Notes: generated by a model not told the origin, from the sequence alone. A DNA stretch of 64,000 nt from Ahaetulla prasina (GCF_028640845.1 NC_080540.1:262851958-262915957), one strand, 5' to 3'; numbered from the stretch's first letter, positions 1-9,655 are shown. A program made the numbers and translations.

Positions 1-288
1 TTGCCACAAAGAAGAGGGAGTCAAACTATTCTCCAAAGCACCTGAAGGTAGAACAAGAAGCAATGGGTGGAAACTGATCAAGGAGAGATGCAACCTAGAA
101 CTAAGGAGAAATTTCCTGACAGTTAGAACAATCAGTGAAACAACTTGCCTGCAGAAGTTGTAAATGCTCCAACACTGGAAATTTTTAAGAAAATGTTGGA
201 TAGCCATTTGTCTGAAATGGTGTAGGGTTTCCTGCCTGGGCAGGGGGTTGGACTAGAAGACCTCCAAGGTCCTTTCCAATTCTGATGA

Positions 289-376
<88 letters not shown>
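1..376 (+). mobile_element. CR1 LINE 3' end, cut by window start
   Basis: This is the 3' end of a chicken-repeat-1 (CR1) type non-LTR retrotransposon. The sequence encodes the decayed tail of the reverse-transcriptase ORF and then the CR1 3' UTR signature (a 'ggttggactagaagacctccaaggtcc' type block at about 247-273). It ends in a long (ATT)n array at about 291-376. CR1 elements move by target-primed reverse transcription and are usually 5' truncated; here the 5' side lies outside the window. The same family recurs at 571-1492, 2205-9137, 19945-20210 and 35349-35475, which allows alignment between copies. It is not coding-competent. Confidence 0.85.
291..376. repeat. (ATT)n microsatellite
   Basis: An uninterrupted trinucleotide array of about 86 bases directly follows the CR1 3' end, so it probably grew from the element's own tail rather than arising independently. 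Confidence 0.95.
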
Positions 377-570
377 GCTACAAAACCTGCATAAGAATGT
401 ATGAGGCTCTATTTACATCTAGTTCCTTTGCATATGCATTTTTAACACCTTTCTGTTGAAACAATAAGTTCTACAAGTATTCTTTTTGGACAGTTTCAAG
501 AATTGTAGCTTTTTTACCAAGTCCCCATATTCTAAATCTAAACATACCATATTCCAAACATACTATTCAT
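377..570. other. No recognised feature
   Basis: AT-rich sequence between two CR1 copies. I see no coding or repeat signal. Confidence 0.5.
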
Positions 571-633
571 ACTAAAACATATGAAGAACAATTGCAGGAA
601 TTAGGTATGACTAGCCTAGTGAAAAGAAGGACT

Positions 634-702
634 AGAATAGAATAGAATAGAATAGAATAGAATAGAATAGAATAGAATAGAATAGAATAGAATAGAATAG
701 AA
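634..702. repeat. (AATAG)n microsatellite
   Basis: About 14 pentanucleotide units lie at the 3' end of the minus-strand L3-type LINE; imperfect units continue to about 715. Confidence 0.95.
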
Positions 703-1183
703 TTTAATAGAATTTTTTATTGGCCAAGTGTGATTGGACACACAAGGAATTTGTCTTGGTGCATATGCTCTCAGTGTACATAAAAGAAAAGATACGTTCA
801 TCAAGGTACAACATTTACAAACACAAATGATGGTCAATATATCAATATAAATTGCCAGCAACAAAGTTACAGTCATACAGTCATAAGTGGAAAGAGATTG
901 GTGATGGGAACGATGAGAAGATTAATAGTAGTGCAGATTTAGTAAATAGTTTGACAGTGTTGAGGGAATTATTTGTGTAGCAGAGTGATGGCCTTTGGGA
1001 AAAAACTGTTCTTGTGTCTAGTTGTTCTGTTGTGCAGTGCTCTATAGCGTCGTTTTGAGGGTAGGAGTTGAAACAGTTTATGTCCAGGATGTGAGGGATC
1101 TGTAAATATTTTCACGGGCCACTTTTTGATTCGTGCAGTATACAGGTCCTCAATGGAAGGCAGGTTGGTAGCAATTATTTTTT
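634..1183 (-). mobile_element. L3/CR1-type LINE 3' end with (AATAG)n tail
   Basis: Read on the minus strand, this encodes the eroded C-terminus of an L3/CR1-type reverse transcriptase, with a 'DPSHPGHKLFQLLPS' block followed by 'RRYRAL' and 'RTTRHKNSFFPKA' blocks. A short 3' UTR (ccaatcacacttggccaata) follows and then a long AATTCT/ATTCT-type array. Related copies lie at 12529-12645 and 37190-37988. From general knowledge this family, with its AATAG tail, is prominent in snake genomes and seeds microsatellites. It inserted into the CR1 copy around it. It is 5' truncated and not coding-competent. Confidence 0.8.
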
Positions 1184-1492
1184 CTAGGGGGTGACATGAT
1201 AGCAGTGTTCCAACATTTGAGGGGCTGCCACGAAGCTATTTTCAAAAGCTCCAGATGGCAAGACAAGAAAGAATGGATGGAAACTAATCAGGGAGAGAAG
1301 CAACCTAGACAAATTTCCTAACAGTGAGACAAAATTAACCAGTGGAACAGCTTGCTTCAGAAGTTGTGGGTGCTTCATCACTGAAAGCTTTTAAGAAGAG
1401 ACTGGACAGCCACTTGCCTGAAATGGTATAGGGTCTCCTGTTTGAGTGGGGGGTTGGACTAGAACACTTCCAACTCTATTCTGTATTCTGTA

Positions 1493-2204
1493 GGTTGGAT
1501 TTGCATGGCAATGATTTCTGTCATCTGTAGTATAAGAGAAATACATTTCAGTTTTCATCTTCCACATCACTGTTTTTAGTATTCGCACCTAAAAGAGGGC
1601 AGTTTTTTTCTGAGTTCTGTTCCCCAAAGGAATGTTTACTGATTCAAAGTTCATTGGAATGCATAACATTTTCCATGGTGTGCCACTGTGCTAGAGGTGT
1701 TATGTGAGTGAGTTTGTCTGGTTTTGGAGGTGGGTTTCTATGTTGTTGTTGCTATTGGTGGTGGGGATTGGAAAGGTTTAATTAAAAAATGGATTTCAGG
1801 ATCATATATCAGCCCATGATCATGGGTTCAGCAACTGAATTGAGCTCTGTGTACTTTCTTAACTTCATAGGGCAAATACTACAACGCCTGGTTGATTTTG
1901 TGGTCAGGTCACAGGGGAGGAGACAAGAACACAAGAAAATCAATTATGCTCATGGACAAGTTGCTCCCACTAGGACACATGTTTGCATCAATAATTTCCC
2001 GGGAGTTTATTTACTGTGACTTGGAAAAATAAAACACCATGGATTGCCACTCTGGCAAAACTACAGGATGACCACATGGAAAAAAAATAGTCAAACATGC
2101 TCACCTCAGTTACCCTTTCCTCTAGCATAAGTATTGCTTCCCAAAGGAGGAAGGGAAGAAGAATTAAAGGCCAACCTATAGCAATTTTGATTGCATGATT
2201 TTAG
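1493..2204. other. No recognised feature
   Basis: There is a short open frame at 1789-2019, but it has no recognisable motif and no homology I can name. I see no repeat signature. Confidence 0.5.
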
Positions 2205-2331
2205 AATAGAATAACAGAGTTGGAATGAACCTTGGAGGTCTTCTAGTCCAACCCCCTGCTTAGGCAGAAAACACTACACCACTTCAGACAAATGGTTATC
2301 TAATATCTTCTTAAAAACTTCCAGTGTTGGG

Positions 2332-2704
2332 CAGGGGTGGGATCCTACCGGCTGAACAACCAGTTCGCTGAGTGCACGCTTAGCCCATGCGCTCTTGCTG
2401 TGCTCGTGTGTGTGCCAGACACACACTGTGTGCACCAGATACATGCTGCATGTGTGTGCACAGTTTCCTAACATTGAACTTTTGTGTTGCAAACAAGGAA
2501 AGAGTAAGGAAAATAGCTGAGTAGGCCCAATTCAATCTGCTGCGCCTGATCAGCTGGGCTTCAGAAGAAGAAATAAAGGTCAGTATAATCCGGGGGCAGG
2601 TGGGCGGGCCATTTTCACAGCAACAGAGAATTGGTTCGCTCTTGGCAGGAAGTGTGAATTACCGGTTCTCCCGAACTGGTCCAAATCAGTAGAATCTACC
2701 ACTG
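2332..2704. mobile_element. hAT-type MITE nested in CR1
   Basis: A 373-bp non-coding element starts with CAGGGGTGGGATCCTACC and ends with the near inverse (GTAGAATCTACCACTG), as expected of hAT terminal repeats. It is flanked by an 8-bp duplication with one mismatch (gtgttggg at 2324-2331, gtgttgga at 2705-2712). The CR1 sequence continues on both sides. No transposase is present, so mobility would need a source elsewhere. Related elements lie at 34430-34770, 45489-45813 and 54023-54340. Confidence 0.8.
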
Positions 2705-2763
2705 GTGTTGGAGCATCTATAACTTCTGGAGGCAAGTTGTTTCACTGATTAATTGTTCTAACT

Positions 2764-2768
2764 GTCAG
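2764..2768. repeat. 5-bp target site duplication (left)
   Basis: gtcag lies immediately before the 5' LTR and is repeated at 8615-8619 just after the 3' LTR. This is the integrase footprint expected of Ty3/Gypsy insertion. Confidence 0.9.
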
Positions 2769-3259
2769 TGTCAGCCTCCACTCCAATCTTCGTATACTTT
2801 TGAATGATTTATATCAGTAGATAGAATGTGAAATGTTTATTTCTGTATTATAAAACAATTAAGGAACTGAGATGTATCATACCACCGTACAGGGTAAGGG
2901 AAAAGGAGCCTCTTAAGAGTGTCGGCTGACATAACAGTGTGGGAGGGGTGATTAACGGCTGAGTGGTAACAGCGCGGGCTTTTTCAACAGAAACTGCATT
3001 CCTAAGATGACTGACAACTAGAGACCTGTGGAAGAAGATTACCACGAGGGGCCGAGAAGGAGCTGGCATTGGACCAGACCAGCCTGACCTCCTGAAGGAG
3101 GAGGGACAATTGGGGGGATATGTTATGTTAGCCATATTTTGTCTCAGATCCAACTTTACTAAGCTGCCATCAAGACTATAACGAGTAAAAGTACTTTTCT
3201 TTATTCCAAATGAAGTCAAGGTGAATTCTTTCCTAGTTATAATCGGAGGTAGCCTGACA
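2769..3259 (+). repeat. 5' LTR of the Gypsy element
   Basis: 491 bp, with TG...CA ends inside an inverted TGTCAG/CTGACA. By eye I found no difference from the 3' LTR. It should hold the promoter and polyadenylation signals. A tATTATAAAAc stretch near 2860 is a possible TATA-like or poly(A)-type element, but I cannot assign the start site. Confidence 0.92.
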
Positions 3260-3278
3260 TTAAGTTGGATCTCCAATC

Positions 3279-6200
3279 ATGTCTACCAACCAGGATTGCA
3301 ATCGCAATACCGAGGGGGGAGAAAGAAAAAATGTGATGGAAGGCCAGCTGCCGGCTGAGCTGGGGGAGGCGTCCGGAGGAATTTCTGCTGACACTTTTAA
3401 CCCTGAGCTGGAAGATTGCAGAGCTCGGTGGATTGAGCAATTAGAGCTGGAAGAGAAAGGGTGGAAACCAAGCACCGAAGAGCTTCTGTCTAAAGTAACA
3501 AAAAGGAAAAAAAAGGGGACGGTGAGACTTTCGGATTGGAAGGAAGAGCAAGAGATAAGGGACAAACTCCAGTTGGAGGAAGCATTGCGTCTTTTCCGTG
3601 AAGTGAAAGTAAGACAAGCAGCTCGCCAAAGGTATGAATCCCCTATTCGGTCCTCCAGGTGGGAGGGAGAAGAGGAGGAAGATAATACAAAGGGGCCAGC
3701 TAGAGGTGATTCCCAGGGCGATGAGATTTCTGAAGAGCCAGAGCCGGGAACCCTCTCCCCAGAGGAAGCTGAATTGGATGGGGGTCGCGCGCCACCTGCT
3801 GATCAAGCAAGGCTGCGCAGGGGAAGGAAAAAGCCAAAAATTCCCCCCATATCAGAGAAATTTGATGGAAATGCGAAGGAGCTGGAACTGTTCCTGGCGA
3901 TAGTGAATGACCACATGATAGACTGGGGGGAAGATTATTGGTCACAGGCAGCGCAAGTTAGAGCTGTGACCCACAATTTGACCGGAAGAGCAGCTGCATG
4001 GTTTGTGTCGCTATATACCAACCATTCCCCCTTACTGCAAAACTACGAGCATTTTATTACTGCACTGAGGAGGAGGTTTGAGGACCCCCTGGCAGAGCAG
4101 AAGGCCAAAGGTCGAATGAAAACCATCAGGCAAGGGAGGAGACCGGTGGCTGATTATAACCAGGAATTCAGTGATTTAGTTCCCTTGATGAGAGGGTGGT
4201 CGGAGGTGACCCTTGTGGACATTTACAAAGATGGTCTGAATGGAGATCTCTATGAACTGTGTCGAGCACGAGCCTCTCCAACTACGTTGTACGGCTGGTA
4301 CACCCTGGCAGCAGAGATGGAAATCGAACTAGTGAAGGACCGTGGCAGAAGACAGCGCACTGGAGGACCATACCCTGGCCGTTCTCCAGGAGGCACCTAT
4401 AGGGACGTCCCTAGATCGGAGGGTGGAAGACCACGTTCGTCCGCGTGCTACAGATGTGGGAAAGAAGGCCACCGAGCAGCCGACTGTCGGGTTAAGTTGA
4501 TACCAAGCGCGACCTCTGGTGGTGAAAAGGAACCAGTGAAACCAGCGGCTAAGGCGCGTAAGCCAGCAAAAGTGGGGGAGAGCGTTGCCAAGAAGGGCAC
4601 GCCCATCAAGGAGGATGGCGAAGCGTCGACCGATACTGATGACAGCAAAACCACATCAGAGTCCGATGAAGACCTTCTGGTGAGTTGGGCACGGGGCCCC
4701 TTGGACATTCCAGTTAATCTACATGTACCCTCTTCGGGTAATAAGGGGGAACTGCTAGCACTATTAGATTCTGGATGTACTAGATGCATGGTCAGTCCCG
4801 AACTAGTAGAAAAAATGGAACTAAGATTGAGAACCCTAAGTAGGCCCATAGCGTTTGCCCAGTTGGATGGCTCTGTGGCAGGGGGAGGACCCGCCCATTT
4901 CGTGACAGAACCCATAGAAATGATAATAGGAGACCACCGCGAAATTCTGAACTTCATAGTAGCCCCAGGAATGGACCAACCCCTGTTGCTAGGCCTGTCA
5001 TGGTTGCGGAAGTGGAACCCCCATATTAACTGGAGAACTGGAGTCCTACGTTTCCGCTCCAAAGCATTAAAAGGGAATAAGGGGGAACCCAAGAAGGGGT
5101 CTACTGTGGCCATGTTCCAGGATACGATGGGGGCAATGAACGAACGGATAGACGGGGAGGAGAAGATACCCAAGGAATACTGGGACTTGCAAGAAGTCTT
5201 TAGTGAGAAAGCATCAGACGTACTTCCTCCCCATAGGTCTATTGACTGTGCCATAGATATCCTTCCGGGGGTAAAGCTTCCAAAACCAAAAGCTTATCCC
5301 ATGACCCAAAAGGAATTGGGGGAGCTACGTAAATTCATAGACAAAAACCTAGAACGGGGTTTTAGCCAACCGGCTAGGCCTCGTGTGGCTGCGCCAGTGA
5401 TGTTCCGGGAAAAGAAAGATGGCTCCTTTCGTCTTATAGTTGACTATAGGAACCTAAACGCAGTGTGCGCCGAAAACATATACCCCATGCCGCTCATGAA
5501 AGATATGTTAGCTCATTTAGCGAAGGGAAAGTTCTTCACCAAACTGGACCTGCGAGAAGCTTACTACAGAGTTCGTATAAAGGAAGGGGATGAATGGAAA
5601 ACCGCTTTCAATTGTCCGCTAGGATGTTTCCAGTTTAGAGTACTGCCCTTTGGACTGCAGGGGGCGCCCGCAGTTTTCATGCAACTAATAAATGAAATAC
5701 TCCATCAGCATTTGTTCAAAGGGGTTCTTGTCTACCTTGACGACATACTTATCTATACAGAAACAATGGAAGAACATATTAAACTAGTAAGAGCTGTTCT
5801 CAAAAAGTTATTATCTGCAGAACTGTATTGCAAACTATCCAAATGTGATTTCCATCAAACTAAAATAGACTACTTAGGGTATCGCATTTCAGCTGATGGA
5901 TTAGAAATGGATCCAGAAAAAGTGAAAGCTGTCTTGGAATGGGCCCCCCCACGCACACGCAAGCAACTGCAAAGTTTTCTAGGATTCGCAAATTTCTATC
6001 GTCAATTCATCCCTTCCTTTGCTCAAATTGCTTTACCAATCACCAACCTCTTGAAAACTAAAGGAGACACAAAACCCAAACCATCATTACCTATCGAATG
6101 GACAATGGAATGTCAGGCAGCGTTTGAAAAATTGAAACGACTCTTTGCCGCCGAACCTATTTTAAAACACCCTGACATGGATGTTCCTTTTGTGATACAA

Positions 6201-6293
6201 GCAGATGCCAGTGATGTAGCAGTCGGAGCCGTTTTACTCCAAAACAATGCTGATGATAAACTACAACCCTGTGCTTTCACTTCTCGAAATTGA
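3279..6293 (+). CDS. Gag-protease-reverse transcriptase, broken in RNase H
   Basis: This 1004-codon frame starts only 19 bases after the 5' LTR. An acidic/basic coiled N-terminal part (about 1-185) is followed by a capsid-like Gag domain (about 188-355, with 'LTGRAAAWF' and 'ALRRRFEDP') and one CCHC knuckle (CYRCGKEGHRAADC, about 390-403). Next are an aspartic protease (LLDSG, active D near 497) and a reverse transcriptase with YLDD at 819-822. RNase H begins near 974 (QADASDVAVGAVL) and stops at a TGA. Gag and Pol share one frame with no stop between them, unlike elements that use a -1 shift. The frame continues in another register from 6290, which looks like a single lost base rather than a programmed site. 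It would make a Gag-RT polyprotein without most of RNase H and without integrase. Confidence 0.92.
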   Translation: MSTNQDCNRNTEGGERKNVMEGQLPAELGEASGGISADTFNPELEDCRARWIEQLELEEKGWKPSTEELLSKVTKRKKKGTVRLSDWKEEQEIRDKLQLEEALRLFREVKVRQAARQRYESPIRSSRWEGEEEEDNTKGPARGDSQGDEISEEPEPGTLSPEEAELDGGRAPPADQARLRRGRKKPKIPPISEKFDGNAKELELFLAIVNDHMIDWGEDYWSQAAQVRAVTHNLTGRAAAWFVSLYTNHSPLLQNYEHFITALRRRFEDPLAEQKAKGRMKTIRQGRRPVADYNQEFSDLVPLMRGWSEVTLVDIYKDGLNGDLYELCRARASPTTLYGWYTLAAEMEIELVKDRGRRQRTGGPYPGRSPGGTYRDVPRSEGGRPRSSACYRCGKEGHRAADCRVKLIPSATSGGEKEPVKPAAKARKPAKVGESVAKKGTPIKEDGEASTDTDDSKTTSESDEDLLVSWARGPLDIPVNLHVPSSGNKGELLALLDSGCTRCMVSPELVEKMELRLRTLSRPIAFAQLDGSVAGGGPAHFVTEPIEMIIGDHREILNFIVAPGMDQPLLLGLSWLRKWNPHINWRTGVLRFRSKALKGNKGEPKKGSTVAMFQDTMGAMNERIDGEEKIPKEYWDLQEVFSEKASDVLPPHRSIDCAIDILPGVKLPKPKAYPMTQKELGELRKFIDKNLERGFSQPARPRVAAPVMFREKKDGSFRLIVDYRNLNAVCAENIYPMPLMKDMLAHLAKGKFFTKLDLREAYYRVRIKEGDEWKTAFNCPLGCFQFRVLPFGLQGAPAVFMQLINEILHQHLFKGVLVYLDDILIYTETMEEHIKLVRAVLKKLLSAELYCKLSKCDFHQTKIDYLGYRISADGLEMDPEKVKAVLEWAPPRTRKQLQSFLGFANFYRQFIPSFAQIALPITNLLKTKGDTKPKPSLPIEWTMECQAAFEKLKRLFAAEPILKHPDMDVPFVIQADASDVAVGAVLLQNNADDKLQPCAFTSRN

Positions 6294-7468
6294 CTGAAAC
6301 TGAAAGACGATGGGCTATTTGGGAAAAGGAAGCATTTGCAGTTCATTGGGCTCTACGGACGTGGAGACAATTCTTAGAAGGTTCAAATCATCCTTTTGAA
6401 GTTTGGACTGATCACAAAAATCTAGAAGCCCTGAAGACTCCTAGAAAGCTTTCACCTAAACAAGCCCGCTGGGCTCAATATTTTAACCGCTTTAATTTCA
6501 CTTTGCATTACATTCCTGGGGGAAAAAACTTCTTAGCGGATGCTCTCTCACGTTTGCCCCAATACAATTGCACTCGCTCCGAGGTGGTTCAGCCAATACT
6601 TCCCGTGCAACAGTTAGCGGCCCCGGCTATAACTAGAAGCCACTCCAAAGCCGAAACCTCGCTCCCAGATGAACTGACCAAGTCGTTTAAAGAAGCTTTA
6701 AACACCGATGACTGGTACTTAGCGCATTCCCATGAATGCACACTCCGCGATGGACTAGCTTGGATTGGAACAAAACTATATGTTCCTCTATCACTCAGAG
6801 AAACCATCCTACAACGATGCCATGATGCCAAAATGGCAGGACATTTTGGATTTGTGAAAACCTTGCATCTTCTTAAAAGACAATTTTGGTGGCCAAGTCT
6901 TAAAAAGGACATTCAAGCATATGTAGCAAGTTGCCCTATTTGCGCATCATCCAAAAGGCCTCCAGGAAAACCTCCGGGGCTACTTCAAACGGTAGCCAGG
7001 CCAGGAACCCCATGGAAAGAAATATCCATGGATTTCATAGTGGAACTACCTGAAAGTTCAGGCAATACTGTTATATGGGTTGTAACTGATCTTTTCTCCA
7101 AACAAGTCCATTTTATTCCATGTTCAAAAATACCCTCCTCAAAGACTCTAGCAAAGTTGTTTGTACAACACATTTATAGACTCCACGGAGTTCCTGAGCG
7201 CATCATTTCGGATCGAGGAGTTCAGTTCACTTCTCAATTTTGGAAAGAATTTTTACGACTCATTGGCTCCGCCCAAGGATTAAGCTCCTCCCATCATCCC
7301 CAAACTAATGGAAGTTGTGAACGTTCAAATTCTGTACTAGAACAATATCTACGATGTTATGTTAACTACCAGCAAGACAATTGGGCAGACCTCCTACCTT
7401 TTGCTGAAGTTGCCTACAACAACTCAATTCATAGTAGCACGGGATTTACTCCCTTTAAAATAGCTTGA
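6290..7468 (+). pseudogene. RNase H and integrase fragment of the Gypsy element
   Basis: 392 codons, read from a non-ATG point and shifted against the upstream frame. Residues 1-90 finish RNase H (ERRWAIWEKEAFAVHWAL, DHKNLEAL, NFLADALSRL). About 178-222 is the HHCC integrase zinc-binding motif (H-x-H near AGHFG, then CPICAS). The catalytic triad reads D at about 248 (MDFIVELP), D at about 308 (SDRGVQF) and E at about 344 (CERSNSV), giving the D-D35-E spacing of retroviral-type integrases. A TGA at 7466-7468 ends it after FTPFKIA. The domain resumes in the same frame downstream, so this is a point nonsense change. Confidence 0.9.
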
Positions 7469-8074
7469 GGTCAAGATTTTGTTCCTATCTCTGAACTTCC
7501 TAAGGAAGAAACTACTGTTTCCTCTTTGTCAGAATGGATAGATCAAATACAAACCACATGGAAAATGACTCGCAAGGCGATTGACGACGCTCACCGTGCG
7601 CATAAAAAACAAGCAGATAAAAAAAGGTCCCCTGAGAACAAATATCAAGTGGGCGATAAAGTTTATCTTTCCACCAAATATCTTCAAACCACTCAAAAAT
7701 CTAAGAAACTTGGACCCAAATATGTGGGACCTTTCCCCATAGTAAAAATCATCAACCCCGTGACAGTACAACTAGACTTACCAAAAACACTTAGGAGAAT
7801 TCACCCCGTTTTCCATGTGAGCTTACTGAAACCTGAACACACATCTACTTTCCGTACTACTCATACACCCCCTCCTATACCAATTCTCATAGAGGGCGAA
7901 CAACATTTTGAAATAAAAGAAATATTAGATTCAAGAAAACATAGAAATAAAATTCAATATCTCATTGCTTGGAAACACTTCCCTTTATCCCAAGCTGAAT
8001 GGGTGAATAAAGAAGATGTTCATGCTTCGGAAAAGATAGCACAATTCTATAAAAAATATCCTGACAAACCCTAA
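7469..8074 (+). pseudogene. Integrase C-terminus and chromodomain
   Basis: This continues in the same frame as the RNase H/integrase piece, after its TGA; the first usable ATG-like start is near 7526. It contains the GPY/F module of Gypsy integrases (LGPKYVGPFPIVKI, then RIHPVFHVSLLKP) and ends in a chromodomain with the aromatic and acidic positions typical of the family (FEIKEILDSRK, IAWKHFPLSQAEWVNKED). Chromodomains bind methylated histone tails and guide integration to heterochromatin. Cut off from the catalytic core by the upstream stop, it would not act in a normal integrase. Confidence 0.9.
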
Positions 8075-8123
8075 CTCTCTTTTTTCTTTCCAGGACTGAC
8101 GTCCTTGTTGCAGGAGGGCCGAA
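8075..8123 (+). promoter_or_regulatory. Polypurine-tract region before the 3' LTR
   Basis: The non-coding gap between the chromodomain stop and the 3' LTR holds caggagggccgaa immediately before TGTCAG. This is the expected place for the polypurine primer of plus-strand synthesis. The tract is short and interrupted by cc, so it is a weak match. Confidence 0.5.
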
Positions 8124-8614
8124 TGTCAGCCTCCACTCCAATCTTCGTATACTTTTGAATGATTTATATCAGTAGATAGAATGTGAAATGTTTATTTCTG
8201 TATTATAAAACAATTAAGGAACTGAGATGTATCATACCACCGTACAGGGTAAGGGAAAAGGAGCCTCTTAAGAGTGTCGGCTGACATAACAGTGTGGGAG
8301 GGGTGATTAACGGCTGAGTGGTAACAGCGCGGGCTTTTTCAACAGAAACTGCATTCCTAAGATGACTGACAACTAGAGACCTGTGGAAGAAGATTACCAC
8401 GAGGGGCCGAGAAGGAGCTGGCATTGGACCAGACCAGCCTGACCTCCTGAAGGAGGAGGGACAATTGGGGGGATATGTTATGTTAGCCATATTTTGTCTC
8501 AGATCCAACTTTACTAAGCTGCCATCAAGACTATAACGAGTAAAAGTACTTTTCTTTATTCCAAATGAAGTCAAGGTGAATTCTTTCCTAGTTATAATCG
8601 GAGGTAGCCTGACA
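8124..8614 (+). repeat. 3' LTR of the Gypsy element
   Basis: 491 bp, the same length and ends as the 5' LTR and identical to it as far as I can follow. It is followed by the target duplication gtcag at 8615-8619, after which the interrupted CR1 sequence resumes. Confidence 0.92.
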
Positions 8615-9139
8615 GTCAGGAAATTTCTCCTCAGTTCTAGGTTGCTTCCCTCCTTGATTAGTTTCCATCCATTGCTTCTTTTCCTGCCCTCAGGTGCTTT
8701 GGAGAATAGTCTGACTCCTTCTTCTTTGTGGCAGCCCCTGAGATATTGGAACACTGCTATCGTGTCACTCCTCGTCCTTCTTTTCATAAGACTAGACATA
8801 TCCAGTTCCAGCAACCGTTCTTTATATGTTTTAGCCTCCAGTCCCCTAATCATCTTTGTTGCTCTTCTCTGCACTCTTTCTAGAGTCTCAACATCTTTTT
8901 TACATCGTGGCGACCAAAACTGAATGCAATATTCCTAGTGTGGCCTTACCAAGGCATTATAAAGTGGTATTAACACGTCACGTGATCTTGATTCTACCCT
9001 CTGTTTATGCAGCCCAGAACTGTGTTGGCTTTTTTAGCAGCTGCTGCACACTGCTGGCTCATATCTAAATGGTTGTCCACTAGGACTCCAAGATCCCTCT
9101 CACAGTCACCACTGTTGAGCAAGGTACCACATATAACCA

Positions 9140-9500
9140 TGGGTCCTTAAAGTTCGGCCCATGGGCCACATGCATGACCACGAGGTTGCCCTGCCCACAT
9201 CTCCCCACCCACCCTTCAGCAGAGCACAGGACTTGCCTTTGGGAGCCCTGAGGGCTAGAACTGAAAGGTAAGCCCAACAATTTTGGCCTGCAGAATGCTG
9301 CTGGAGAAAGGAGGTGGGTGAAAGGAGGCCAAAAAATGAGTGAAAATGGCCTGTTTTGGGCCAAACAAATTAGCTGTTTTGGCCTGGTTTTGGGCTGCAG
9401 AATGCTTCTGGAGGTGGTGGGGTTTTTGTTGAAAAACGGGGCACACAGAGGCCCCAGGAGGCCAAAAAATGGGAGAAAATGGCCTGTTTTTTACCTCCCC
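9140..9500. repeat. Unclassified repeat with two diverged tandem units
   Basis: Two related units of about 105-135 bp each contain a ctgcagaatgc(t/c)tctgga block (9288 and 9395). Each also contains a gaggccaaaaaatg..gaaaatggcctg block (from about 9325 and 9458). A ggcccatgggcc palindrome sits near 9157. It could be the inside of a DNA transposon. I cannot name the family. Confidence 0.5.
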
Positions 9501-9504
9501 ACCT

Positions 9505-9616
9505 CCAGAAGATAGATAGAGATAGACAGAGGTACAGAGAGAAAGAGAGAGAGAGGGGGGGGGGAGGGAGGGAGAGAAGGAAAGACAGAGAGATAAAGAA
9601 AGAGAGAGAGGGAGAC

Positions 9617-9648
<32 letters not shown>

Positions 9649-9655
9649 AGAATGT
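9505..9655. repeat. Purine-rich (GA)n tract
   Basis: About 150 bases of almost pure purines on the plus strand, with gagaga runs, an oligo-G run near 9555 and gata/gaca units at the left. Such strand asymmetry favours triplex (H-DNA) structures. Any protein read through it is a low-complexity artefact. Confidence 0.9.

Larger units (their letters stand above)
571..1492 (+). mobile_element. CR1 LINE 3' end, split by an L3-type LINE
   Basis: A 5'-truncated CR1 copy lies in two pieces, about 571-633 and 1184-1492. The first encodes the decayed 'YEEQLQELGMTSLVKRR'-like stretch of the CR1 C-terminus. The second continues from the same point with the region encoding the 'GDMIAVFQHL'-like stretch and the 3' signature (ggttggactagaac). 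The two halves join cleanly if 634-1183 is removed, and the bases 'ctag' occur at both joins (632-635 and 1184-1187). This shows the L3-type element inserted after the CR1 copy. Several frame breaks make it non-functional. Confidence 0.8.
2769..8614 (+). mobile_element. Ty3/Gypsy chromovirus LTR retrotransposon
   Basis: A full-length 5,846-bp LTR retrotransposon. Two 491-bp LTRs (2769-3259 and 8124-8614) begin TGTCAGCC and end GCCTGACA, and a 5-bp target duplication gtcag flanks it (2764-2768 and 8615-8619). Order inside is Gag with a CCHC knuckle, aspartic protease, reverse transcriptase, RNase H, integrase with zinc-binding and DDE core, and a C-terminal chromodomain. That order and the chromodomain mark a chromovirus (Sushi-like group in vertebrates). 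Such elements copy through RNA in a Gag particle, and the chromodomain steers integration to chromatin marks. The LTRs look identical, so insertion is recent, yet the coding region has a frameshift (about 6287-6291) and a nonsense codon (7466-7468). Confidence 0.95.
2205..9137 (-). mobile_element. Antisense CR1 LINE, split twice by later insertions
   Basis: One CR1 copy on the minus strand survives in three blocks: 2205-2331 (3' UTR and tail), 2705-2768, and 8615-9137. Read on the minus strand the last block encodes a typical CR1 C-terminal region, with 'LYNALVRPHLEYCIQFWSP' followed by 'VETLERVQRRATKMIRGLE' and 'TYKERLLELDMSSLMKRRTRSDTIAVFQYLRG'-like stretches. Reading continues across the Gypsy insertion into the 2705-2768 block. 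The two interruptions are a hAT-type MITE at 2332-2704 and a complete Ty3/Gypsy element at 2769-8614. Stop codons are present in the CR1 frame. Confidence 0.85.

Noticed and set aside
4448..5254. 268-codon minus-strand frame
   Set aside because: Shadow of the Gag-Pol frame on the opposite strand; no domain of its own.
6281..6300. Programmed -1 frameshift signal in the Gypsy element
   Set aside because: The shift lies inside RNase H rather than between Gag and Pol, and there is no clear slippery heptamer with a downstream pseudoknot. A one-base deletion is simpler.
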